Shown here one piece after another: positions 1-5,267 of a DNA stretch of 5,267 nucleotides. The stretch comes from Dehalococcoidia bacterium (lineage in GTDB: Bacteria; Chloroflexota; Dehalococcoidia; Dehalococcoidales; E44-bin46). The stretch is from contig SOKA01000070.1 of NCBI GenBank assembly GCA_004376105.1, positions 1-5,267 on the forward strand, given 5' to 3'. The translations under genes and the position numbers were made by a program. Positions within the stretch are counted from its first letter, which is position 1. Every line of letters starts with the position of its first letter. The notes beneath the pieces are model-generated. The model worked only from the letters and a program-made list of their open reading frames with translations, was not told the DNA's origin and did not search any database.

Positions 1-374
1 TGACCAAAAATACGTAGCGTATCGGCAATTATCATTCCCAGGACATAGGTGTTATATTTGTTACGCATAGCGGCACTCAGTCCGCTAAAGGCATGGGCAG
101 TAGTCAGTATTATGCCCCCTTGGCTTTCAACTATTTTCCTATTCTCCTCGGTGAATTCCTGAGTGTTGGGTCCACGCATGCCGGTAACATGGCTGACCAC
201 GATGACCCTTAATCCTTGAAAGATATCCATAGCCTTTACTGCGGTATCACCTCTTGTTGATGCTACTACTATATTCTTGATACCCAGCTCCTCTGCCCGC
301 TGTCTGGCGATGCGTAATACTGCCTCAGTATTCTCGCTCCCTGGCTTTTCAAAATATACCGTCTTTAATTCCAT
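1..374 (-). CDS. Stand-alone pyruvate kinase alpha/beta (C-terminal) domain protein, partial
   Basis: The reading frame starts at ATG (372-374 on the plus strand, read in reverse) and stays open to the window edge, giving the first 124 residues; the C-terminus lies outside. The protein begins MELKTVYFEKPG. It contains VVASTRGDTAVKAMD at about residues 36-50, which resembles the nucleotide/allosteric fold of the pyruvate kinase C-terminal domain. It also has HVTGMRGPNTQEF at about 62-74 and an IIADTLRIFG segment at the cut end. This is the pattern I recall for the free-standing COG1751-type family, which lacks the catalytic barrel of pyruvate kinase and is usually under 200 residues, so about two thirds should be present. 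The SD is strong: the minus strand reads AAGGAG shortly before the ATG. The biochemical role of the family is not established; it should not be called a pyruvate kinase enzyme. It is divergent from argJ and shares its upstream region. I see no functional link to arginine synthesis. Confidence 0.82.
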   Translation of the reverse strand, partial: MELKTVYFEKPGSENTEAVLRIARQRAEELGIKNIVVASTRGDTAVKAMDIFQGLRVIVVSHVTGMRGPNTQEFTEENRKIVESQGGIILTTAHAFSGLSAAMRNKYNTYVLGMIIADTLRIFG

Positions 375-416
375 TTCTGTATCTCCTTGTAATATGTTTC
401 TGGCTAGTGCTTTTAC

Positions 417-422
417 ATTTTA
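417..422 (-). promoter_or_regulatory. Possible extended -10 promoter element for the pyruvate kinase-domain gene
   Basis: On the minus strand these bases read TAAAAT, preceded by TGG, giving a TGnTAAAAT extended -10 (five of six matches to TATAAT). Transcription would begin near 410, leaving about 35 bases of leader that include the AAGGAG site. No convincing -35 lies 16-18 bases upstream, which an extended -10 can tolerate. It is inferred from motif only. Confidence 0.35.
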
Positions 423-427
423 CCACA

Positions 428-456
428 TTGCCTAGCTATAGCGACTGTGCTATATT
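428..456 (+). promoter_or_regulatory. Probable argJ operon promoter (TTGCCT, 17 bases, TATATT with TG extension)
   Basis: The sequence shows TTGCCT at 428-433 (four of six to TTGACA), a 17-base spacer, and TATATT at 451-456 (five of six to TATAAT). TG at 448-449 is correctly placed for an extended -10. A start site about 7 bases after the -10 falls near 463, which is 0-3 bases before the argJ GTG at 466. That explains why no SD precedes argJ and suggests a leaderless or nearly leaderless message. Spacing and motif quality are good, but the start site is inferred. Confidence 0.55.
435..454. promoter_or_regulatory. Inverted and direct GCTATA repeats inside the divergent promoter region, candidate operator
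   Basis: GCTATAGC at 435-442 is a perfect 8-base palindrome. TATAGC (437-442) and GCTATA (449-454) form a perfect 6-base inverted repeat around a 6-base spacer. GCTATA also recurs as a direct repeat 14 bases apart (435-440 and 449-454), and a further CTATAG lies at 461-466 over the argJ start. The elements lie between the -35 and the -10 of the proposed argJ promoter, where a bound repressor would block transcription. They do not resemble the classical ArgR box (TGAAT/ATTCA halves), so no regulator is named. At AT-rich promoters such symmetry can arise by chance. Confidence 0.3.
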
Positions 457-465
457 TTATCTATA

Positions 466-1683
466 GTGGAAGGTGAGATTGAATTTATTGCCTCGGGCAA
501 TGTTACCTCCCCTCGGGGGTTTCATGCTGGAGCTACCTACGCCGGGATAAAGAGAAAAGCCAGTGATGTTTTAGACCTGGGCATCCTCTTTTCTGAGGCG
601 TCGTGTGTGGCTACGGCTTTATTTACTACCAACCGAATTAAGGCAGCTCCAGTAGTTCTATCCCAGCAGTGTTTACAATCGGGGAGAGCTTTGGCGGTGG
701 TGGTAAATAGTGGCTGTGCCAATGCCTTTACCGGTGAGCAAGGGCTTGCCGATGCCGCTGAGATGGCAGAGCTAGCGGCTAAGAATATTGGGGTATCACC
801 TGAGGATGTTCTGGTGGCTAGCACTGGGGTGATTGGGCAACAGCTACCGATGGAGCTTATAAAAGCCGGCATAAAACAGGTTGTTCTTGCTGTAGACGGC
901 GGTCGTAAGCTGGCAAGGGCAATGATGACCACTGATACCGTCCCTAAGCAAACAGCCGTAGCTGTCAGGGTTGGCGACAGTGAGTTTACCATTGGCGGGG
1001 TAGCCAAAGGCTCGGGGATGATTCATCCTAATCTGGCTACTTTGCTTTGTTTCCTGACTACCGATGCTGCCGTGGACATAGATTTTCTTAAGTTCGCGCT
1101 GCTGAAAGCGGCGGATGTTTCCTTTAATATGGTTTCAATTGACGGGGATACCAGTCCTAACGATATGATGCTAATAATGGCTAACGGGCTGGCGGGCAAT
1201 AAACCCATTTCACAAGGGAGTAGGCAGGCTGATGCTTTTCAGCAAGCCCTTGACCAGCTCTGTATCTATCTGGCTAAATGTGTTGCCCGTGATGGCGAGG
1301 GGGCTACTAAGCTTATTGAGGTTACCGTTAGTGGGGCGCCTAGTGCCGCTGAGGCTAGGTTAGCTGCCAGGGCAGTGGTAAGTTCACCTCTGGTGAAGGC
1401 AGCCATACACGGCGGCGACCCTAACTGGGGACGGATTATGGCGGCGGTAGGGGGGAGTGGTGTGGAGGTAGTGGAATCAAAGATTGACCTCCATATCGGT
1501 AATATCTGCCTGGTAAAGGCTGGCTGCCCATTGTTTTTTGATAAGAAAGAGCTGGTAAGGGTATTGCGTAGTAGTGAGGTGCCGATAAACTTGCGGCTTA
1601 ACTTGGGCACGGCTACAGCTACCGCCTGGGGTTGCGACCTATCTGAGAAATATGTAACTATTAACAGTCGGTACATAACCTGA
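466..1683 (+). CDS. argJ: Glutamate N-acetyltransferase (ornithine acetyltransferase) ArgJ
   Basis: ArgJ moves the acetyl group from N2-acetylornithine to glutamate, releasing ornithine and regenerating N-acetylglutamate; some members also use acetyl-CoA, which sequence alone does not settle. The 405 residues match the usual family length. The family self-cleaves before a Thr that becomes the N-terminal nucleophile of the beta chain: here Ala191/Thr192 in HPNLATLL. Other visible active-site positions are Thr120-Gly121 (oxyanion hole, ASTGVIG), Thr155 in MTTDTVPK, Lys181 in AKGSGM, Glu278 in RDGEGATK, and Asn400 and the terminal Thr405 in INSRYIT. The complete set suggests an active enzyme. 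GTG at 466 is the only usual start before the conserved N-terminus: an in-frame TAG lies at 439-441 and the next in-frame GTG is about 47 codons in. No SD precedes it, consistent with a leaderless transcript. It is the first gene of the cluster and is cytoplasmic. Confidence 0.97.
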   Translation: MEGEIEFIASGNVTSPRGFHAGATYAGIKRKASDVLDLGILFSEASCVATALFTTNRIKAAPVVLSQQCLQSGRALAVVVNSGCANAFTGEQGLADAAEMAELAAKNIGVSPEDVLVASTGVIGQQLPMELIKAGIKQVVLAVDGGRKLARAMMTTDTVPKQTAVAVRVGDSEFTIGGVAKGSGMIHPNLATLLCFLTTDAAVDIDFLKFALLKAADVSFNMVSIDGDTSPNDMMLIMANGLAGNKPISQGSRQADAFQQALDQLCIYLAKCVARDGEGATKLIEVTVSGAPSAAEARLAARAVVSSPLVKAAIHGGDPNWGRIMAAVGGSGVEVVESKIDLHIGNICLVKAGCPLFFDKKELVRVLRSSEVPINLRLNLGTATATAWGCDLSEKYVTINSRYIT

Positions 1684-1753
1684 GAAGTTATTTATTGGGA
1701 AGAATGAAAGGGCGAAGCCCTTGAGAATCTATATTTTTATTTAAGAGGTAGGA
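1684..1753 (+). other. argJ-argB gap with small hairpin and argB ribosome binding site
   Basis: The gap holds a perfect 6-base stem AAGGGC/GCCCTT (1708-1713 and 1717-1722) closed by a GAA loop. The next T-run (TTTTT) begins about 11 bases later, so it is not a canonical intrinsic terminator; a processing, stabilising or partly attenuating role is possible. A 6-codon reading frame (ATG at 1705, MKGRSP, stop 1723-1725 TGA) overlaps the hairpin but has only a weak GGGAAGA before it. AGAGGT at 1744-1749 followed by 4 bases is the likely SD for the TTG start of argB. Confidence 0.45.
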
Positions 1754-2542
1754 TTGAATAAAGTTATCGTGGTTAAGCTTGGTGGTGCTACCTTTGGTAG
1801 TCATGATACTACTATTGAGGACATAGTTGAGCTCCAGCAAAAGAGCAAACCATTGGTTGTAGTCCATGGCGGTGGTAAACTAATAACCGAGTGGCTTTTG
1901 AAGCAGGGGATTTCCACCCGATTTGCCCACGGTGAGCGGGTAACTGATAAGGCGGTGCTTGAGGTGGTAACTGCTGTCCTCGCTGGGTTAGTCAATAAGG
2001 AGATTGTAGCTGCTATTAATAGCTTGGGTGGGCGGGCGATAGGTATTAGTGGAATAGATGGAGCTCTTATTCAAGGCAGGATTAAGGATATAGAGCTAGG
2101 CTATGTTGGAACAGTGGTGAAAGTAAATCTTGCCCCACTGGAGGCTCTATTACAATCAGGCTATATCCCGGTAGTTGCCCCCATCAGCCTCAATTCGTTT
2201 GATAGGCTAGACGAAGCGACACGGATGCTTAACATTAATGCTGATGCTGTAGCTGGTGAAATCGCTGCTGCCTTTGGCGCTGAAAGGCTTATCTTTTTAA
2301 CCGATGTTGTTGGCGTCTGTGACCACTCAGGCAAGTTGCTACCTTGCTTGTCATCCAGTGAGGCCGAGGCGTTAATGGCTTCAGGCGCAGTTTCAGAGGG
2401 GATGATTCCCAAGATTAGAGCCTGCTTGAGAGCTTTGTCTGGCGCTTCAACTGTGTGTATCATAGATGGTAGACAGCCACACGCCTTGCTCAAGGAAGTA
2501 GAGGAAGGTGGTTGTGGCACCACAATAGGAGGGCAAAAGTGA
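1754..2542 (+). CDS. argB: Acetylglutamate kinase (N-acetyl-L-glutamate 5-kinase) ArgB
   Basis: ArgB phosphorylates N-acetylglutamate with ATP, the second step of arginine synthesis, in the cytoplasm. The 262-residue protein shows the amino-acid kinase fold. Lys8-Leu-Gly-Gly near the N-terminus binds phosphate, and His38-Gly-Gly-Gly-Lys42 forms the glycine-rich loop. Arg62 in GERVTD contacts the substrate carboxylate. NINAD at 160-164 and LTDV around Asp184 serve substrate and nucleotide binding, and Lys220 in IPKI contacts ATP phosphate. The start is TTG at 1754, preceded by AGAGGT; the MNKVIVVKLGG beginning is right for the family and there is no room for a better start. The length resembles the short E. 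coli-type enzymes, and the N-terminal helix that mediates hexamer formation and arginine inhibition in longer forms is absent; arginine insensitivity is an inference. The stop overlaps the argD start. Confidence 0.96.
   Translation: MNKVIVVKLGGATFGSHDTTIEDIVELQQKSKPLVVVHGGGKLITEWLLKQGISTRFAHGERVTDKAVLEVVTAVLAGLVNKEIVAAINSLGGRAIGISGIDGALIQGRIKDIELGYVGTVVKVNLAPLEALLQSGYIPVVAPISLNSFDRLDEATRMLNINADAVAGEIAAAFGAERLIFLTDVVGVCDHSGKLLPCLSSSEAEALMASGAVSEGMIPKIRACLRALSGASTVCIIDGRQPHALLKEVEEGGCGTTIGGQK
2527..2541 (+). promoter_or_regulatory. argD ribosome binding site and GTGA overlap that decides the argD start
   Basis: AGGAGG at 2527-2532 lies inside the last argB codons, and 6 bases later comes GTG (2539-2541), which overlaps the argB TGA (2540-2542) as GTGA. 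This is a classical translational-coupling arrangement. It rules against an upstream in-frame TTG at 2512, which would add nine residues with no SD and place the AGGAGG within the coding frame. Confidence 0.85.
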
Positions 2543-3723
2543 GTCGCTGGCAGGAGCTTGAGCTCAAATACTTTATGAGGACTGTAGAACGCCTACCTGT
2601 AACCCTGATTAGAGGGCGAGGGGCACGGGTATGGGATGAAAATGGTCGGGAGTATCTCGACTTTGTTGGTGGCTGGGCAGTTGATAGTCTGGGACACTGT
2701 CACCCTGTGGTGGCTGAGGCGGTGACGGAGCAGGTGCAGACACTTATTCAGGCGTCAAATCAGTTCTATACTATCCCTCAAATTCGCTTGGCAGAGCTTT
2801 TAGTTCAGAATAGCTGTTTAGATAAGGTCTTTTTTTGCAATAGTGGTGCTGAGGCTAATGAGGGGGCAGTGAAGCTAGCCCGGCGGTATGGAAAACACTA
2901 CCTGAATGGAGCCTGCGAGGTTATTACCATGACCAATTCCTTTCATGGTCGTACTCTAGCTATGGTGGCGGCTACTGGTCAGGCTAAATTTCAGCAGCCG
3001 TATCTTCCTTTGCCCGCTGGTTTTGTAAATGTGGAGTATAATAATGTTGAAGCGATAAAGGCAGCTACCAATAGTCAAACCTGTGCTGTGATGTTAGAGC
3101 CGGTGCAAGGTGAAGGAGGGGTCAACCTGCCTAGTGATAATTATTTAACCGCGGTGCGGAGATGGTGTGACCAAAAGGGTATTCTACTTATTTTAGATGA
3201 AATTCAAACTGGCATGGGTCGAATGGGAACACTTTTTGCTTATGAGCAGTATGGCATTGAACCCGATGTAATGACATTGGCTAAAGGTTTAGCTAGTGGC
3301 ATGCCCATCGGGGCTATCATGGCTAAGGATAGAGCCTCTGTATTTACTCCCGGGGAGCATGGCTCTACCTACGGTGGTAATCCCGTAGCCTGTGCTGCCG
3401 GTTATGCTACACTAAAGTTTATTGTTGAAAATGATATTGCTGGGAATGCCAAGAGAGTGGGACAGTATCTTGCTTCCAGATTGGAAAACTTGAAACAGAA
3501 GTTCCAGTTTATCACTGATGTGCGGGGGCATGGGTTATTGTTAGCTATGGAGTTTAGTAGTGATATTGCCCACTCAGTGGTAATGGATTGCCTTGATAGA
3601 GGCTTATTGGTTAACCAACTGAAGCCCAATGCTTTGCGTTTTATGCCTCCCCTTATTATTGGTAACGAGGAGGTTGATGAGGCATTAGGCATTTTAGATA
3701 AAGCATTATCCACTATTAACTAA
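2539..3723 (+). CDS. argD: Acetylornithine aminotransferase ArgD
   Basis: ArgD is a class III, PLP-dependent aminotransferase that converts N-acetylglutamate semialdehyde plus glutamate to N2-acetylornithine and 2-oxoglutarate; family members may also act in lysine synthesis as the succinyl-diaminopimelate aminotransferase. The 394 residues have the usual length. Visible positions are Ser102-Gly-Ala-Glu-Ala (phosphate cup), Phe135-His-Gly-Arg138-Thr (ring stacking and substrate carboxylate), Glu187 in EPVQGEGG, Asp220-Glu-Ile-Gln223 (Asp holds the pyridine nitrogen), Lys249 in TLAKGLASG (Schiff base) and Thr277 in GSTYGGNP (phosphate of the neighbouring subunit). GTG at 2539 is chosen because an ideal AGGAGG sits 6 bases before it and it overlaps the argB stop, implying coupled translation. 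Related class III enzymes such as ornithine or GABA aminotransferases are less likely given the arg neighbours and sequence character. Confidence 0.95.
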   Translation: MSRWQELELKYFMRTVERLPVTLIRGRGARVWDENGREYLDFVGGWAVDSLGHCHPVVAEAVTEQVQTLIQASNQFYTIPQIRLAELLVQNSCLDKVFFCNSGAEANEGAVKLARRYGKHYLNGACEVITMTNSFHGRTLAMVAATGQAKFQQPYLPLPAGFVNVEYNNVEAIKAATNSQTCAVMLEPVQGEGGVNLPSDNYLTAVRRWCDQKGILLILDEIQTGMGRMGTLFAYEQYGIEPDVMTLAKGLASGMPIGAIMAKDRASVFTPGEHGSTYGGNPVACAAGYATLKFIVENDIAGNAKRVGQYLASRLENLKQKFQFITDVRGHGLLLAMEFSSDIAHSVVMDCLDRGLLVNQLKPNALRFMPPLIIGNEEVDEALGILDKALSTIN

Positions 3724-3787
3724 ATAGGAGCGCCGGCGCATGAATATTAGTGAGCCTGGTTCTTTATCAGTTTAAGGGAGGTTTAGT
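3724..3787 (+). other. argD-argG gap: 10-base palindrome and argG ribosome binding site
   Basis: This 64-base gap contains the perfect palindrome GCGCCGGCGC (3730-3739) and GGGAGG (3776-3781), which lies 6 bases before the argG ATG and is a strong SD. The gap also holds the small reading frame listed separately. No intrinsic terminator is visible, so argG is probably on the same message as argD. Confidence 0.6.
3740..3775 (+). CDS. Possible 11-codon minicistron (MNISEPGSLSV) ahead of argG
   Basis: ATG at 3740 is preceded by AGGAG (3726-3730) with a 9-base spacer and reads 11 codons to TAA (3773-3775). The stop directly abuts the GGGAGG that serves argG, so a ribosome finishing this frame would be placed at the argG SD. 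The peptide has no arginine codons, so classical arginine attenuation is not indicated. It could be a coupling minicistron, the remnant of a lost gene start (this is where an argF could sit), or chance. No homology is claimed. Confidence 0.3.
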   Translation: MNISEPGSLSV

Positions 3788-4993
3788 ATGTCGGACAAAG
3801 TAGTATTGGCTTATAGTGGTGGATTAGATACATCGGTAGCCATCAAATGGATAAAAAAGAAGTATAACCTGGATGTTATTGCCCTTACTATTAATGTGGG
3901 CAATGAGCGTGATTTCTCTACTATTCGCCAGAAAGCACTTGATGTTGGTGCCATAAAGGCATTAGTGGTAGATGCTAAGGGTTCATATGTTAATGAGTAT
4001 GTTTTTCCAGCATTGCAGGCAGACGCCCTTTACGAGGGAGAATATCCCTTGGCTACAGCCCTAGCTCGTCCATTAATGGCTAAGCTACTGGTGGATACAG
4101 CTCGGGAGGAGGGAGCTTCAGTAGTAGCTCACGGTTGCACTGGCAAGGGCAATGACCAGGTGAGGTTTGAGGTAAGCATTAATGCTCTGGCACCAGACCT
4201 TAAAATTATTGCTCCGGCTAGGGAATGGGGCATGACCCGTGAACAAACTATTAACTATGCTCAGCGTTATGATATTCCAGTACCCATTACTGTTGCCAGT
4301 CCCTATTCCATTGATGAGAACCTATGGGGGAGGAGTATTGAGTGCGGGGTTCTTGAGGACCCCTGGGTTGAGGCACCGGAGGAAGTATTTACCTGGACAA
4401 GGTCGGTGGGGGAGGCTCCAGATAAGCCAGAGTATGTAGAGATTGGCTTTGAGAAGGGTATCCCGGTTACTGTTGATGGCCAGCAACTAGATGGTGTTAG
4501 CTTGATTCAGCGGCTAAATGAACTAGCCGGTAGGCATGGGGTAGGCAGGATTGACCATTTGGAGAACAGGCTGGTGGGGATAAAGTCAAGGGAGATTTAT
4601 GAGGCGCCGGCAGCAACAGCATTACTTCAGGCGCATCAGGCATTAGAGGCGATGACCTTGTCAAAATCCCAACTGCGTTTTAAGCAAAAGGTAGCTCAGG
4701 AATATGCTGACCTCATCTATAACGGTCTGTGGTTCACTAGGCTGCATCAAGATCTGGCTGCCTATGTTCAATCTTCACAGCGCTTTGTTACCGGAACCGT
4801 GCGGTTGAAGTTATTTAAGGGAGGTTGCCCTGTAGTCGGGCGGAAATCACCGTTTTCACTATATAACTATGGTCTAGCTACCTACGACAAGGCTGATGTT
4901 TTTGACCAGAGTGCCTCCCCCGGTTTTATCCACATTTGGGGATTGCCAGTCAAAACCCAAGCTCAGGTGCAGCCAGTAGCGGATTCTGAGTAA
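3788..4993 (+). CDS. argG: Argininosuccinate synthase ArgG
   Basis: ArgG condenses citrulline and aspartate using ATP, via a citrullyl-AMP intermediate, to give argininosuccinate, AMP and pyrophosphate. The 401 residues match the family. The N-type ATP-pyrophosphatase loop Ser10-Gly-Gly-Leu-Asp-Thr-Ser16 follows AY at the N-terminus. HGCTGKGNDQVRFE at 115-128 is the aspartate/citrulline-binding signature. PYSIDENLWGRSIE at 172-185 is the second family signature, followed by LEDPW. The SD GGGAGG sits 6 bases before the ATG at 3788. The gene is intact with a TAA stop at 4991-4993. It lies 64 bases after argD and is probably co-transcribed. argH, which would complete the pathway, is not the next gene. 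Confidence 0.97.
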   Translation: MSDKVVLAYSGGLDTSVAIKWIKKKYNLDVIALTINVGNERDFSTIRQKALDVGAIKALVVDAKGSYVNEYVFPALQADALYEGEYPLATALARPLMAKLLVDTAREEGASVVAHGCTGKGNDQVRFEVSINALAPDLKIIAPAREWGMTREQTINYAQRYDIPVPITVASPYSIDENLWGRSIECGVLEDPWVEAPEEVFTWTRSVGEAPDKPEYVEIGFEKGIPVTVDGQQLDGVSLIQRLNELAGRHGVGRIDHLENRLVGIKSREIYEAPAATALLQAHQALEAMTLSKSQLRFKQKVAQEYADLIYNGLWFTRLHQDLAAYVQSSQRFVTGTVRLKLFKGGCPVVGRKSPFSLYNYGLATYDKADVFDQSASPGFIHIWGLPVKTQAQVQPVADSE

Positions 4994-5002
4994 TGTAAGA
5001 AG

Positions 5003-5021
5003 CTGCCGAACGGTTTGGCAG
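5003..5021 (+). terminator. Hairpin just after argG, possible transcript end or 3' stabiliser
   Basis: CTGCCGAA (5003-5010) pairs with TTTGGCAG (5014-5021) in an 8-base stem with one G-T wobble, around a CGG loop, 10 bases after the argG stop. No T-run follows (the next bases are GC-rich, then A-rich), so it does not meet the usual intrinsic-terminator pattern. It may be a 3' end or stability structure; true termination could be factor-dependent or lie further on. Confidence 0.35.
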
Positions 5022-5108
5022 ACTGCCGGGGGAAGACCAAAAACGAAGGTATTGATGTTAGTAAATAGCGCCGATTTTGTTTCATATAATTTGTTCGCCT
5101 ACAGTTTG

Positions 5109-5137
5109 TTGACAAGTAGCAAGTTGGGTGATACTTT
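5109..5137 (+). promoter_or_regulatory. Possible promoter ahead of the dehydrogenase fragment
   Basis: A perfect TTGACA (5109-5114) is followed by a 17-base spacer and TACTTT (5132-5137), with TG at 5129-5130 as an extended -10. The -10 matches only three of six bases, so strength is doubtful. If used, transcription would start near 5144 and run into the acyl-CoA dehydrogenase-like fragment. It may be chance in an AT-rich spacer or an old promoter. Confidence 0.22.
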
Positions 5138-5154
5138 GTAATACCATATTAAGA

Positions 5155-5267
5155 AAAAAGAGGGTTCCAATTGCCGGTGATGCTTGTATGTTTTGCGTAA
5201 ACAAAGCAATGGAGTTAATGGGCAGTTACGGATATGCTTATGATTATCATGTGGAGAAATATATGAG
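5155..5267 (+). pseudogene. Acyl-CoA dehydrogenase C-terminal region, 5'-truncated fragment running off the window
   Basis: The frame that includes ATG 5188 and ATG 5209 reads VPIAGDACMFCVNKAMELMG, then SYGYAYDYHVEKYMR at the window end. The second stretch matches the conserved C-terminal-domain segment of acyl-CoA dehydrogenases (GG/SxGY....PVEK.MRD), normally found about 300 or more residues into a protein of about 380. Here the same frame meets a TGA at 5110-5112, and none of the three plus frames between argG and 5155 reads as the missing flavin-binding and middle domains. The gene therefore lacks most of its 5' part, which points to a pseudogene left by deletion or rearrangement. A short functional protein from ATG 5188 is possible but has no clear SD. 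The catalytic Glu region normally follows this segment and would lie outside the window. Family recognition is from motif memory. Confidence 0.55.

Noticed and set aside
412..442. Alternative argJ promoter TTTACA with TATAGC (19-base spacer)
   Set aside because: The spacer is too long and the -10 is poorer than the TGcTATATT alternative, and its transcript would still lack an SD.
435..466. ArgR (ARG box) operator
   Set aside because: No TGAAT/ATTCA half-sites are present; only GCTATA-type symmetry is seen, so no ArgR site is claimed.
537..1676. Long minus-strand open frames opposite argJ (537-1007, 844-1026, 1023-1208, 1266-1676)
   Set aside because: They lie fully antisense to a strongly conserved gene, lack recognisable motifs and are low-complexity Ser/Ala/Thr-rich translations typical of shadow frames.
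1801..2523. Minus-strand frames opposite argB (1801-1995 and 2161-2523)
   Set aside because: They are antisense shadows of an intact acetylglutamate kinase, without family features.
2512..2538. Upstream TTG start for argD
   Set aside because: It has no SD and would bury the ideal AGGAGG for GTG 2539 inside the coding sequence; the GTGA overlap with argB is the better start.
3402..3713. Minus-strand frame opposite the argD C-terminus
   Set aside because: It is a shadow frame; argD is conserved throughout this stretch.
4239..4439. 66-codon plus-strand frame inside argG
   Set aside because: It is out of frame with argG across its conserved PYSIDENLWG signature, has no SD, and the translation is not recognisable.
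1..5267. Mobile element, CRISPR array, tRNA, riboswitch or toxin-antitoxin pair
   Set aside because: No terminal inverted repeats, transposase motifs, regularly spaced repeats, cloverleaf patterns or small gene pairs were seen on either strand.

Overview
The window is a compact piece of a bacterial chromosome carrying four consecutive arginine-biosynthesis genes on the plus strand: argJ, argB, argD and argG. A partial gene is transcribed away from them at the left edge, and a broken acyl-CoA dehydrogenase fragment runs off the right edge. The protein sequences, moderate base composition, frequent GTG/TTG starts and the neighbouring stand-alone pyruvate-kinase C-domain protein are most reminiscent of Dehalococcoidia-type Chloroflexota. 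That placement comes from remembered family resemblance, not from a search.

Layout. Positions 1-374 (minus) hold the N-terminal 124 residues of a stand-alone pyruvate kinase alpha/beta-domain protein with a good Shine-Dalgarno (SD) site. Positions 375-465 are a short divergent control region. It contains a plus-strand extended -10 promoter that appears to start the argJ message at or within a few bases of the GTG codon, a minus-strand extended -10, and several GCTATA/CTATAG half-sites. argJ (466-1683) is followed by a 70-base gap with a small hairpin, then argB (1754-2542, TTG start). argD (GTG at 2539, to 3723) overlaps the argB stop as GTGA. A 64-base gap then contains an 11-codon minicistron with its own SD, whose stop abuts the argG SD. 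argG spans 3788-4993. Positions 4994-5154 are apparently non-coding, with one hairpin and one possible promoter. From about 5155 the sequence reads as a 5'-truncated acyl-CoA dehydrogenase.

How the genes work together. ArgJ makes N-acetylglutamate by transferring acetyl from N-acetylornithine to glutamate and so releases ornithine. ArgB phosphorylates N-acetylglutamate. ArgD transaminates the semialdehyde to N-acetylornithine. ArgG joins citrulline and aspartate. The steps of ArgC (reductase), ArgF (ornithine carbamoyltransferase) and ArgH (argininosuccinate lyase) are not in the window. argC is not directly upstream of argJ, argF is not between argD and argG, and argH does not directly follow argG. 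They must be elsewhere if the pathway is complete.

Overall this is an ordinary biosynthetic operon. I see no defence system, mobile element, CRISPR array, tRNA or rRNA. The points worth a second look are the apparently leaderless argJ start, the symmetric repeats in the divergent promoter, the minicistron in the argD-argG gap, the missing pathway genes and the decayed dehydrogenase.
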